A DNA stretch of 64,000 nt, from assembly GCF_024753245.1 (NCBI RefSeq), contig NZ_JANUGX010000010.1, positions 62,001 through 126,000 on the forward strand, read 5' to 3'. A program made the translations under genes and the position numbers. Within the stretch, counting starts at the first letter, position 1. Each line of letters begins with the position of its first letter. Below are positions 7,789 to 16,883 of the stretch, one piece after another. The DNA comes from Massilia norwichensis (lineage in GTDB: Bacteria; Pseudomonadota; Gammaproteobacteria; Burkholderiales; Burkholderiaceae_D). Below the pieces are notes generated by a model. The model did not search any database. It had not been told where the DNA came from and saw only the letters and a list, made by a program, of their open reading frames with translations.

Positions 7789-9243
7789 ATGGACATGCCG
7801 ATCTCGCCCACCACCGCCCATGAAAGCGCCGCCGATGCCCAGGCCCAGCCGCGGCCGCTGCTCGGCCTGCGCGCAGCGGTCACGCTGATCGTCGGCATCG
7901 TGGTCGGTGCCGGCATCTTCAAGGCGCCGGCACTGGTGGCCGGCATGAGCGGCGGCGCCGGCGGCATGTTCCTGGCCTGGCTGCTGGGCGGCGCGGTGTC
8001 GCTGGCCGGCGCCCTCTGCTACGCCGAACTCAGCACCGCCTACGCGCATGCGGGCGGCGATTACCACTTCCTCCAGCGCGCCTACGGCCGCGCGGTGGCC
8101 TTCCTGTTCGGCTGGGCCCGCTACGCCGTGATCACCACCGGTTCGATCGCCCTGCTCGCCTTCGTGTTCGGCGACTACCTGGCCCAGGTGGCGCCGCTGC
8201 CGGGCCTGGCGCCGGCCTGGAGCGGCGCCCTGTACGCCGGCGCCGCCGTGCTGGTGCTCGGCCTGCTCAACCTGCACGGGCTGCGCGCGGGCAGCGCCAC
8301 CCAGACCTGGCTGACCCTGGCCGAAGTCGGCGGCCTGCTGCTGGTGGCCGTGGCGGCCCTGCTGCTGCCCGCTGCCGGCGCCGGAGCTTCTGCCGCTGCG
8401 GTCGACGCGGCAGCCGCGCCTGGCGCCGGCCACGCTTCCTTCGGGCTGGCGATGGTCTTCGTGCTGCTGACCTACGGAGGCTGGAACGAAGCCGCCTACC
8501 TGAGCGCCGAGGTCCGCGACGGCGCCGTCAACATGGTTCGCGCGCTGGTGCTGGCGGTGCTGATCGTGACCGGTCTCTACCTGCTGGTCACCTGGGGCTA
8601 CTGGCATGGCCTGGGCATGGACGCGCTGGCCGCCTCCCAGGCGCCGGCCGCCGAGCTGATGCGCCGTGCCTTTGGCGCCGCCGGCGAGCAAGGCATCGCC
8701 CTGCTGGTCGCGCTCTCCAGCCTGACCTCGATCAACGCGACCATGATCGTCGGCGCCCGCACCGGCTATGCGATGGGGCGCGACTGGCGCCCGTTGGCCT
8801 GGCTGGCGCGCTGGGACGGCCGGCGCGCCACGCCCACGCTGGCCATGCTGGTGCAGTGCGGCGCCGCCCTGCTGCTGGTCGGTATCGGCGCTACCCTGGG
8901 CGGGGGCTTTCGCGCGATGGTCGAATTCACCGCGCCGGTGTTCTGGCTGTTCTTCCTGCTGAGCGGCATCTCCCTGTTCGTGCTGCGCCGGCGCGAGCCC
9001 GGCCGTGCCCGCCCTTACCGGGTGCCGCTGTTTCCGCTGCTGCCGCTGCTGTTCTGCGCCAGCTGCGCCTACATGCTGTGGTCCAGCCTCAGCTATGTCA
9101 GCAGCCAGACGCTCGGCGGCCTGAACGCCGCCTGGATCGGCATCGCGGTGCTGGCCGCCGGCCTGCTGCTGCTCGCCTTCCTGCACCAGGACGAAGCGCT
9201 TCGCGAACCGTCCCACGCCAACCACGATGAGGAGAGCCGATGA
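7789..9243 (+). CDS. APC-family amino acid permease
   Basis: 484-residue inner-membrane transporter of the amino acid-polyamine-organocation superfamily, with about twelve hydrophobic segments. The first transmembrane helix carries the unwound substrate-binding motif GIVVGAGIFKAPALVAG, typical of LAT/serine-threonine-like members. Other family marks are GGAVSLAGALCYAELSTAYA and GGDYHFLQRAYG. An ATG six bases downstream (7795) is an alternative start. The stop overlaps the next gene start (ATGA), coupling it to an exported methyltransferase-like protein. Substrate cannot be assigned. Confidence 0.9.
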   Translation: MDMPISPTTAHESAADAQAQPRPLLGLRAAVTLIVGIVVGAGIFKAPALVAGMSGGAGGMFLAWLLGGAVSLAGALCYAELSTAYAHAGGDYHFLQRAYGRAVAFLFGWARYAVITTGSIALLAFVFGDYLAQVAPLPGLAPAWSGALYAGAAVLVLGLLNLHGLRAGSATQTWLTLAEVGGLLLVAVAALLLPAAGAGASAAAVDAAAAPGAGHASFGLAMVFVLLTYGGWNEAAYLSAEVRDGAVNMVRALVLAVLIVTGLYLLVTWGYWHGLGMDALAASQAPAAELMRRAFGAAGEQGIALLVALSSLTSINATMIVGARTGYAMGRDWRPLAWLARWDGRRATPTLAMLVQCGAALLLVGIGATLGGGFRAMVEFTAPVFWLFFLLSGISLFVLRRREPGRARPYRVPLFPLLPLLFCASCAYMLWSSLSYVSSQTLGGLNAAWIGIAVLAAGLLLLAFLHQDEALREPSHANHDEESR

Positions 9244-9833
9244 ATCCGCACGCACGCCGCCGTACCCTGCTGCTGTCCGCTGCCGCCGCTGCCGGCGCCA
9301 ACCTGGGCCTGGCCTGGGCCCAGGACTTCGCCACCCCGCCCAGACTCGACGTGCCCTTCGTCCCCACGCCCCAGGACGTGGTCGACCGCATGCTGGCGCT
9401 GGCGAAGGTGAGCAAAAGCGACACCCTGTACGACCTCGGCTGCGGCGACGGCCGCATCGTGGTCACGGCCGCCAGGCAATTCGGCGCGCGCGGCGTCGGC
9501 ATCGACCTGAATCCTGAACGGATCGCCGAAGCCCAGGCCAATGCCAAAAAAGCCGGGGTCGAGCAGCGGGTCCGGTTCCGGGTGGCCGACCTGTTCGAGA
9601 CCGACCTGTCGCCGGCCTCGGTGGTCAGCCTCTACCTGCTGCCGAACATCAACATCAAGCTCAGGCCACGCCTGTGGTCCCAGCTCAAGCCGGGCGCGCG
9701 GGTGGTCTCGCACGCCTTCGACATGGGCCCGGACTGGCCGCCCGAGAACACGGTCGACGTCAATGGCAGGACCATTTATTTGTGGACCATCACGGCGGCG
9801 CAGAAGACTGCGGGCGGAAAGAAATCTGCATAA
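9240..9833 (+). CDS. Class I SAM-dependent methyltransferase with an N-terminal export signal
   Basis: 197 residues. The N-terminus (RRRTLLLSAAAAAGANLG, then AWA|QD) reads as a Tat or Sec signal peptide, followed by a Rossmann methyltransferase fold with motif I LYDLGCGDGRIV, a following acidic residue in GVGIDLNPERI, and VADLFETDL as motif II/III region. The combination is odd because S-adenosylmethionine is cytoplasmic; it may be tethered facing the cytoplasm or the signal may be non-functional. It is translationally coupled to the APC permease upstream. Substrate is unknown. Confidence 0.85.
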   Translation: MNPHARRRTLLLSAAAAAGANLGLAWAQDFATPPRLDVPFVPTPQDVVDRMLALAKVSKSDTLYDLGCGDGRIVVTAARQFGARGVGIDLNPERIAEAQANAKKAGVEQRVRFRVADLFETDLSPASVVSLYLLPNINIKLRPRLWSQLKPGARVVSHAFDMGPDWPPENTVDVNGRTIYLWTITAAQKTAGGKKSA

Positions 9834-9917
9834 AATTGATCGTATTCACGTTTTTGCGATACATTGCTGTTTTTACGTTTCCACGGGATAGGCTGCTATC
9901 CCGCCCGCAGCACGCGA

Positions 9918-11804
9918 ATGCGCGATCTTTCCCTGTTCAAGCACCTGAATGCCGGCTCGCTGGTCACCGTCACCTGCGGGCTGGGTCTGCTCTATTTCGG
10001 CCGCGACGTCCTCGAGCCGATCGCCCTCGCGTCCATCCTGAGCCTGGTGATCGCGCCCTTGATCCGCAGCATGCGCCGCGCCGGCCTGCAGCAGATGCCC
10101 GCCACCATCCTGTCGGTGCTGGTGGCGACCACCTGCGTGGTCGGGATCGGCATCGTCCTTGCCTTCCAGCTGGTGGCCGTGACCCGCGACCTGCCGAAGT
10201 ACCGGGCGGCGATGCGCACCAAGGTCGCCGCCGTGCGCGAACTTGCCGAACGCCCCTTCGAGCGCCTCGAGGCCGAACTGAGCGCGGTGGCGCCCAGCGG
10301 CAGCGTGCCCGCCACCGGCAAGCGCGGCATGACCACGATCACCATCAGCCCGACCCAGCCGATTCCGGTCGAGATCCGGGCACCGCGCCTGACCACCGCC
10401 GGCGCCCTGACCCGTCTGTTCTCGCTGGCCTGGGGTCCGATCGGCGAGGCCGGCCTGGTGCTGGTGCTGCTGGTCTTCATGTCGCTGGAGCACGAATCCC
10501 TGCGCGACCGACTGATCCGGCTCGGCGGCCAGACCGAGGTCAGCCGCACGATCCAGGCGCTGGCCGATGCCGCCCAGGGCGTATCGCGCTTCTTCTTCTC
10601 GCAATTCATCGTCAACGTCACCTTCGGTGCCCTGATCGCCGTGGTGCTGTGGGCGGCCGACGTGCCGCACGCGGCGCTGTGGGGCGCGCTCAGCGGCCTG
10701 CTGCGCTTCGTGCCCTACCTCGGCATCATGGCGGCCGGCGCCGTGATCGCGCTGTTCGTCGCCGCCATCGACCCGGGCTGGAGCCTGGCGCTGTCCTGCA
10801 TGGTGCTGTTCGTCGCGCTGGAACTGCTGGTTGCGAACGTCGTCGAACCGAAGGTGTATGGCCACAGTTCCGGCCTGTCGCCGCTGGCGGTGATCATCTC
10901 GGCGCTGTTCTGGGGCGCGATGTGGGGCCCGGTCGGCCTGCTGCTGTCGACCCCGCTGACCCTGTGCCTGGTGGTGGCCGGCCGCCATGTGCGCACGCTG
11001 GAGCCGGTGACCATCCTGCTCGGCGATGCCCCGGCCGTGTCCGGCGCCCAGCGTTTCTACCAACGCATCCTGGCCGGCGACATCGCCGCCATCATCCACG
11101 ACGCCCAGGCCTTCCTGGAGCGCTCCAGCTTCGCCCGCTACTGCGACCACATCCTGCTGCCGGGTATCGTGCTGGTCACCAGCGACGCCCGCTCGGGCAA
11201 GATCGAAAAGCCGCAGGAAGACCGGATCCGCAGCGCGATCGCCGACGTCGCCGCGACCCTGACCCCGGAATCCGGCGGTGCGCCCAAGCTGCGGCGCCGG
11301 CGCGACATGTCCCTGCTCGACGCCAACATCGGCGCCCACCTGCGCCAGATGCGCGAAGCGCGCCTGGGGCGCTGGCAGGGCGCGCTCGACGTCCCGGCGC
11401 ATTCGGTGGTGCTGTGCGTGGGCCTGGCGTCGATGCGCGACGACCTGCTCAGCGAACTGCTGGTGCGCGCCCTGCGCGAAGACGAGGTCGACGCGCGCAG
11501 CTTCTCGATCATCGGCGAGGCCGAGAACCCGGGGCCGGACAAGGCCGACATGGTGTCGACCGTGTTCATCAATTATCCGACCGAGGCGATGCTGGACCAG
11601 TGGCTGACGGCGGTCGCCAACCTGCGCGCCGGCCTGCCGGAAGCGATGCTGGTAACGATCCGCCTGCCGCTGACCGAGCCGGTGCCGAGCGCCTCGCTGG
11701 TGGAAAAGCAGGTCGACATGGTGCTGCGCTCCTTCGAGGAAGCCCTGACCCTGGTCTCGCCCGAGCAGGCCGCGCCGCCGGCACGGGCCCGCCTTTCCGC
11801 CTGA
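9918..11804 (+). CDS. AI-2E family (PerM-like) transporter with long C-terminal extension
   Basis: 628 residues from ATG 9918 (MRDLSLFKHLNAG); a longer frame opening at 9864 has no ribosome site. The first ~370 residues match the AI-2E/PerM family: N-terminal paired helices, a polar periplasmic segment (about 85-150), then FVPYLGIMAAGAVIALF, LVANVVEPKVYGHSSGLSP and WGAMWGPVGLLLSTPLTLCL. About 260 further residues are soluble and not explained by the transporter core. The 85-base gap upstream is AT-rich and probably holds its promoter. Function in the family varies (autoinducer, pyrimidine or ion export); none can be assigned here. Confidence 0.88.
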   Translation: MRDLSLFKHLNAGSLVTVTCGLGLLYFGRDVLEPIALASILSLVIAPLIRSMRRAGLQQMPATILSVLVATTCVVGIGIVLAFQLVAVTRDLPKYRAAMRTKVAAVRELAERPFERLEAELSAVAPSGSVPATGKRGMTTITISPTQPIPVEIRAPRLTTAGALTRLFSLAWGPIGEAGLVLVLLVFMSLEHESLRDRLIRLGGQTEVSRTIQALADAAQGVSRFFFSQFIVNVTFGALIAVVLWAADVPHAALWGALSGLLRFVPYLGIMAAGAVIALFVAAIDPGWSLALSCMVLFVALELLVANVVEPKVYGHSSGLSPLAVIISALFWGAMWGPVGLLLSTPLTLCLVVAGRHVRTLEPVTILLGDAPAVSGAQRFYQRILAGDIAAIIHDAQAFLERSSFARYCDHILLPGIVLVTSDARSGKIEKPQEDRIRSAIADVAATLTPESGGAPKLRRRRDMSLLDANIGAHLRQMREARLGRWQGALDVPAHSVVLCVGLASMRDDLLSELLVRALREDEVDARSFSIIGEAENPGPDKADMVSTVFINYPTEAMLDQWLTAVANLRAGLPEAMLVTIRLPLTEPVPSASLVEKQVDMVLRSFEEALTLVSPEQAAPPARARLSA

Positions 11805-11919
11805 CATCAATTGCACCGCGGCGTCTTGATCCGCGGCCAACAATCCGCTTCCGAGCTGCTCCACGGCACCAAGCTTGCCCTTATGATCATGGCGAAGGGG
11901 TGACGAAAGGGAGAAGGCG

Positions 11920-14154
11920 ATGCCGGAACCAACCGAGATCGACGAGCGCGGCGCGGCACACGAACCGCCGCCGGACTCGCCGCAGACAGCCAGGCAGCGG
12001 CGCGCCCCATCGCATGCCGGCCAGATCACGCGCTTCACCTTCCTGCGCCGCACCCTGCTGCTGAACTTTTACCCGGTGCTGACGGTTGCCGCCGGCAATG
12101 TCATCCTGCTCGGGGTTCCGCAGGCGCGCGAAGCGCTGGGCGCCTTCCGCAACTTTGCCGAGACCCGCGAAAGCCTGTGGGCCAACCCGGGCTACTGGAT
12201 CTTCATCGCAGCGCTGGCCTACTGGTCGCTGACCGCCTGGTATTGCGCGCGCCTGCTGGTGGCCAAGCGCTTCGCGGTCGACAATATCGGCCGCTGCGAG
12301 CACCATCGCTTCGCCGCCGCCGTGAATACCTGGCTGCCGCGCGCGCTGGGCCTGCTGTCCTGCGTGCCGATCACGGTCTGGTTCGCGCTGCCGGGCGCGC
12401 CGCCCGGCGCCTGGCTGGCCCCGGCACTCTACACCGGCGGCTTCGTGCTGCTGGTGGTGCTGCGCCGACGCCTGCTGAACCGCTGGCTGCGGCGCCAGGC
12501 GCTGGCCAGCCAGCCCTGGGCCCGCACGCGGCGCACGCCGCGCGTCAGCGTAGTGGCGGTGCTGTTGATGTTCGGCGTGTCGGCGCTGGTGCTGGCGGCG
12601 GTCTGCTTCGGCCAGGAAGCGGCGGCGCGGGCGCTGGGGGCGCCGGCGCTGCTGCTGTTCGCCTTCGGTTCCTGGACCGTGTTCGGCAGCATCGTGCTGG
12701 TCTACCTGCCGAAAAGCGCCGGCTGGCCGTCGCTGGCCCTGCTGCCGCTGTTCGCAGTCCTGCTGGCCTCGATCTCGAACGAGAACCACCTGGTCGCGCA
12801 GAACGGCGGGCCGCCGCTGCACCTGCGGCGCCCGGGCCTGGCCGAGGATTTCCGCGCCTGGCAGGCCGCGCGCGGCGCGCACGGCGCTGAACCGGTCTAC
12901 CTGGTGGCGGCGGCCGGCGGCGCCTCGCGCGCGGCGTTCTGGTCCGGCACCCTGCTGCTCGAACTCGAACGCCAGGCGCGCAGCCAGGGCAGGCGCTTCG
13001 CCCCCAACATCTATGCGATGAGCGGGGTGTCCGGCGGCAGCCTGGGCCTGGCCGCCTTTGCCGGCTCGCTGGCGGTGGGCGGCGCCGACTACGGCGCCAC
13101 CGCGAACCAGGTGGCGGCCTTTCTTGGCCAGGATTACCTGGCGCCGCTGGTCGGCTACCTGCTCTACCCGGACCTGCTGGCGCGCTTCTCGCCCATTCCC
13201 TGCCCGCGCTGCGACCGTTCGCTGGCCCTGGAAGGCGCCTGGCAGCGCGACTGGGCGCAGCGCTTCCCGGATTCGCCGGCGCGCGACTGGTTCGCGCGCC
13301 CGCTGCTGGCACCCGGTCCGCAAAGTGCGGCACTGCCGCGCCTGCTGCTGAACGCCACCTCGGCCAGCGAGGGCCGGCGCGTGGTCCAGTCCAGCCTGGC
13401 CTTCGTGCCGCCCCAGGCCTACGACCTGTTCGCCGCCGGGCCCGGCGAGCCGGCGCTGGACACCTCGCGCCTGACCCTGGCGCAGGCGGTCCACAACAGC
13501 GCGCGCTTCCCCTACATCAGCCCGGCCGCGCTGGTGCGGCGCACCGACGGCCAGGCCTGGAACTACCTGGTCGACGGCGGCTACTTCGAGAACTCGGGCG
13601 CCGCCACCCTGAATGCGATGATCTCGGAGATCCTCAAGCTCGGCGTCGTCAAGCCGGAACAGCTGGTGGTGCTGGTGATCGAGAACGAACCGGCTTCGCA
13701 GTCGCAATGGATCTGCCCGACCCGCGCGCAGATGATCGATGCCGTGGCCGGCCCGGCGCCGCGGCCGCTGTCGGTCGGGCTGCGCATGCCCTGGCAGCCG
13801 CCCCGGCGGCCCGGCGACCGGGCCGTGCCGCCGGTGCCTGAGCTGTCGCTGCCCTTCTTCGCCCTCTACCAGACCCGCAACGCGCGCGCCCAGGCCGCCG
13901 AGGAAGAGACCACGCGCCTGCTGGGCGGCTGCGGCGGCGGCCGCGTGATCGAGCTGCGCTATCCCTGGACCGCGGAGGGCCGCCAGCCGCCGCTGAGCTG
14001 GTTCCTGAACGGCGGCACCACGCGCGCCATGGCCGGCATGCTGCAGCGCCGCGAGAGCGAGGCCGCCGAAGTCGATGCCTTCCTGGTCAACTGGCAGCGG
14101 ATCCGGCGCACGGTGCTTGCTGCGCCGGGGCCGGCGCCGTTGCCGGCTGACTGA
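11920..14154 (+). CDS. Membrane-anchored patatin-like phospholipase domain protein
   Basis: 744 residues. The N-terminal ~290 carry about six hydrophobic segments (for example LLLNFYPVLTVAAGNVILLG, YWIFIAALAYWSLTAWY and VSVVAVLLMFGVSALVLAAV). The C-terminal part reads as a patatin-type lipid hydrolase: an oxyanion-hole glycine stretch VAAAGGASRAAF, the nucleophile elbow SGVSGGSLG (Ser about 370), and the dyad aspartate in VDGGYFENSGA. Active-site residues are all present, so enzymatic activity is plausible. It sits alone, plus strand, 115 bases after the AI-2E gene, and is convergent with the BNR-repeat gene. Membrane-fused patatins of this kind are poorly characterised. Confidence 0.75.
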   Translation: MPEPTEIDERGAAHEPPPDSPQTARQRRAPSHAGQITRFTFLRRTLLLNFYPVLTVAAGNVILLGVPQAREALGAFRNFAETRESLWANPGYWIFIAALAYWSLTAWYCARLLVAKRFAVDNIGRCEHHRFAAAVNTWLPRALGLLSCVPITVWFALPGAPPGAWLAPALYTGGFVLLVVLRRRLLNRWLRRQALASQPWARTRRTPRVSVVAVLLMFGVSALVLAAVCFGQEAAARALGAPALLLFAFGSWTVFGSIVLVYLPKSAGWPSLALLPLFAVLLASISNENHLVAQNGGPPLHLRRPGLAEDFRAWQAARGAHGAEPVYLVAAAGGASRAAFWSGTLLLELERQARSQGRRFAPNIYAMSGVSGGSLGLAAFAGSLAVGGADYGATANQVAAFLGQDYLAPLVGYLLYPDLLARFSPIPCPRCDRSLALEGAWQRDWAQRFPDSPARDWFARPLLAPGPQSAALPRLLLNATSASEGRRVVQSSLAFVPPQAYDLFAAGPGEPALDTSRLTLAQAVHNSARFPYISPAALVRRTDGQAWNYLVDGGYFENSGAATLNAMISEILKLGVVKPEQLVVLVIENEPASQSQWICPTRAQMIDAVAGPAPRPLSVGLRMPWQPPRRPGDRAVPPVPELSLPFFALYQTRNARAQAAEEETTRLLGGCGGGRVIELRYPWTAEGRQPPLSWFLNGGTTRAMAGMLQRRESEAAEVDAFLVNWQRIRRTVLAAPGPAPLPAD

Positions 14155-14212
14155 GCCAGAAAGGACACGCCATGCCGCGCGCAGCCGCTCGGGATCGCGC
14201 GCCGTCTCAGGA

Positions 14213-16642
14213 TCAGCGTACCGGCACCGCAGCCGGCCCGGCCGCCGCACGCGAACGCGGCGCCGCCTTGCGCACGATGCCAGGCAGCGCCAGCGCTGTG
14301 GTCGTCCCGGTGGCCGCCGCCCCGCCGGCCGTGGCCGCCGCGGCGCTCTGCCAGCTGGCCGTCGTGGCGCCGCCGGACCAGCCGTTCAGGGTCCAGGCGC
14401 CGCGTCCGAGAATGCCGGCGATCAGCACCCTGGCCCGCTCGTTGTAGCGCAGGTCGAGCACCAGCCCGTGCGGCAGATTGCTGCCGAGGCGGCTCCAGGC
14501 GGCAGCGCCCGTACCCGGCTCGCGCAGCTGGAACACCCCGCCCAGGCCACCCACCAGCAGCACGCTTTGCGCACCGCCGGCAGGCCGCGCCAGCTCGATG
14601 GTGCGCGCCTGGCCCAGCAGGGTCGGCAGGTTGCCGGTCAGGTTGCGCCAGCTCAGGCCCTCGTCGAACGAAGCCCAGACCCGGCTCTGTTCGTCGACCA
14701 CGTAGACGCGCCGGTAGTCCTGCGGGTCCATCGCCAGGTCGCCCACGCCGCCGCCCGGGTAGGCGCCGAGGGTCTGGACCGCGCGCGTCCCGGCGCCGCG
14801 GTGCAGCAGCAGCGGCTGGCCGGCGCCCGCGGTGCCGACATAGAACACGTCCGGCGCCGGCTGGCCGTTCAGCCGCCCACCATAGGCCAGCGAGCTGATG
14901 AATTTCCCGGTGGCGTAGAGATCGACCAGCGTATCGCCCTGGTCGCGCGATTCGTAGATGTTGGCGGTGCCGATCAGCATGCGGCGCGGATCGATCCGGT
15001 TCAGCACATACGGATTGTAGAACTGGATATTCGGATCGTAGCTGTGCAGGTCCTGGCCTGCGCCCGGCCCGGCGACGATCTGCAGCCCCAGTTCGGTGGG
15101 CCCGCTGATCAGGGTGTTGGACGGGCTCCAGGTCGAACGGTTGAAGAACTCCAGGTCCTCGAAACTGGTGTAGCGCACCGAGTAGGCGCCGCCGCCGGTG
15201 AGCTCGTCGACCTCGACCACGCCGCCGTCGCCGGTCAGGAAGTCGGTCCAGGTCCGGCTGCCGGGGCTGTTCTGCATCGGCGTACCGGTGTCCTGGGTGC
15301 CCCCGAAGGCCGTGCGCGTGATGGCGTCGAACACCGCCGAATGCATCTCTGCCGGGCGCAGGTCGCCGTTCGCCGAGACCCAGCGCCGGCTGCTCAGGTT
15401 GGGGTTGTCGAGCCGGTAGAAGCCGCCGTCGTTGGCCTGCAGCAGGTTGCCGTTGGCGTCGAATTCCATGTCGCGCGAATCGGCGTGCGGCGAGGTGCCC
15501 TGGGCGCCGTTGCAGACCGCCAGCTGCCAGGGCGAGGCCAGCGAGGCGTCGCCGCGGAAGACGTTGGCGCTGAAGTCGTTGCAGCCGTTCGTGTTCGGGA
15601 AGGGAAAGTCCTGGCGGTCGCCGCTGACGTAGACCACGTTCGGATCGCTGGGATCGGCTTCGATGGCGCCGTGGATGATGCCCTGCCCGCCCGGATGGAT
15701 GGTCGGCGCGGGCACACCGAGCGCGGTCCAGCTGGCGCCGCCGTTGGCCGAGCGGAACACGCCCGAGGCGGCGCCGTTGCTGTCGATGACCATCGCGTAG
15801 ACGACGCCGGTATGGCGGCCGACGCTCAGGAGCACGCGCAGCGAGCTGCCCAGGCCGGTCAGGCCGGTGTCGGCACGGACCCAGGTCTGGCCGCCATCGT
15901 CGCTGCGGAACACGCCGGCCGGCGCCCCGCCCGCGTACGAGGCCGGCACCGCGGCGTAGACCCGGCTGCTGTTGGTCCGGTCGGGCGCCAGGCTGCTGAC
16001 GCCGGCGCTCGGCAAGCCGCCCGTCCCCGACACCCGCACGAAGCTGTTGCCGCCGTTCGTGCTGCGGTACACGCCGCCGCCATCGAACAGGGTCGCGGCC
16101 AGCACCACCTGCCCGGCCAGTCCCCCGCCGGTGCGCGCCAGCGGCGCGATGCTGACGATGCGGCGTCCGGCGAAGGTGGCGCCGGCCAGAATCGACCAGG
16201 TCGCGCCGCCGTCCGTGCTGCGGATCACGCCGAAGCCCGGACTGCCCTCGAAGGCGTCGGAGCTGGTGCTGCCGGTGCCGGCGAAGATGGTCTTCGGATC
16301 GAGTGGGCTGATCGCAATCGAACTGATCGACAGCGCCGGCAGCTGCAGGTCGGTCAAGGGCTTCCAGTTGGGCGCGGTGGTATTCGCGTTCGTGGTCTTC
16401 CAGACGCCGCCGTTGACGGTGCTGAGGTAGACCGTGCCCGGATGCGCCAGGTCGACCGCGATGGCATTCACGGCACCGGCGACCGGATTCCCGGGCAAGC
16501 CCTCGGTCTGGCCGTTCAGGGTCGGGCCGGGCCCCTGCTCGGACCAGGCTGGGGTGGCGGTCGGCGCCGCCGGTCCGGCCGAGGCGGCGCCGCTGACGGC
16601 AATTCCTAGTGCCCAAGCAACTAAATTCTTGCGTTTTGACAT
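14213..16642 (-). CDS. Secreted BNR/sortilin-like beta-propeller protein
   Basis: 809 residues with a signal peptide (KRKNLVAWALGIAVSGAASA). The body is built of BNR/Asp-box blades: RSTDGGATWS, RSTNGGNSF, RSDDGGQTWV, RSANGGASW and SFDEGLSWRN, with repeated IAVDLAHPGTVYLS-like strands, as in VPS10/sortilin-type and exo-sialidase-like propellers. No sialidase Arg triad or recognised catalytic centre is obvious to me. GH74 xyloglucanases also have this fold and would fit the neighbourhood, but their diagnostic N-terminal sequence is not visible. The tail is Ala/Pro-rich with no anchor. Role is unknown; binding or hydrolysis of an extracellular polymer is possible. Confidence 0.75.
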   Translation of the reverse strand: MSKRKNLVAWALGIAVSGAASAGPAAPTATPAWSEQGPGPTLNGQTEGLPGNPVAGAVNAIAVDLAHPGTVYLSTVNGGVWKTTNANTTAPNWKPLTDLQLPALSISSIAISPLDPKTIFAGTGSTSSDAFEGSPGFGVIRSTDGGATWSILAGATFAGRRIVSIAPLARTGGGLAGQVVLAATLFDGGGVYRSTNGGNSFVRVSGTGGLPSAGVSSLAPDRTNSSRVYAAVPASYAGGAPAGVFRSDDGGQTWVRADTGLTGLGSSLRVLLSVGRHTGVVYAMVIDSNGAASGVFRSANGGASWTALGVPAPTIHPGGQGIIHGAIEADPSDPNVVYVSGDRQDFPFPNTNGCNDFSANVFRGDASLASPWQLAVCNGAQGTSPHADSRDMEFDANGNLLQANDGGFYRLDNPNLSSRRWVSANGDLRPAEMHSAVFDAITRTAFGGTQDTGTPMQNSPGSRTWTDFLTGDGGVVEVDELTGGGAYSVRYTSFEDLEFFNRSTWSPSNTLISGPTELGLQIVAGPGAGQDLHSYDPNIQFYNPYVLNRIDPRRMLIGTANIYESRDQGDTLVDLYATGKFISSLAYGGRLNGQPAPDVFYVGTAGAGQPLLLHRGAGTRAVQTLGAYPGGGVGDLAMDPQDYRRVYVVDEQSRVWASFDEGLSWRNLTGNLPTLLGQARTIELARPAGGAQSVLLVGGLGGVFQLREPGTGAAAWSRLGSNLPHGLVLDLRYNERARVLIAGILGRGAWTLNGWSGGATTASWQSAAAATAGGAAATGTTTALALPGIVRKAAPRSRAAAGPAAVPVR

Positions 16643-16672
16643 GGCAATCTCCTGACGATGCTGCTAGCGGTT

Positions 16673-16707
16673 GGGTCCATCCACGCTAAGCGTTCGCGGC
16701 TGGACCC
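16673..16707. other. Stem-loop upstream of the BNR-repeat gene
   Basis: GGGTCCA at 16673-16679 pairs with TGGACCC at 16701-16707, and a small CGCTAAGCG dyad sits in the loop. It lies in the 241-base gap between the divergent BNR-repeat and Rieske oxygenase genes and could be a leader structure or operator. Confidence 0.3.
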
Positions 16708-16883
16708 GGCTAGAGCCCGAGCAGGAAGCGGCGGGCGACATCGCCAAAACACGAGCCAGATCAAGAAGATTTTTTCAGGGCATTTCTCGGCGCCATGCTC
16801 AAGCACGCAGGTGCACGCTGCCCCGGACGCAGCAGGCCGCGGCATGCTCGGCGATAATACGATTTTCCACTCGCGATACGCCC

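Noticed and set aside
11811..11855. Two CCGCGG blocks after the AI-2E gene as a terminator
   Set aside because: They could pair, but no T-run follows and the spacing is poor for intrinsic termination.
14213..16642. Calling the BNR propeller a GH74 xyloglucanase or a sialidase
   Set aside because: Only the generic Asp-box repeats are visible; neither the GH74 N-terminal signature nor a sialidase Arg triad could be found by reading.
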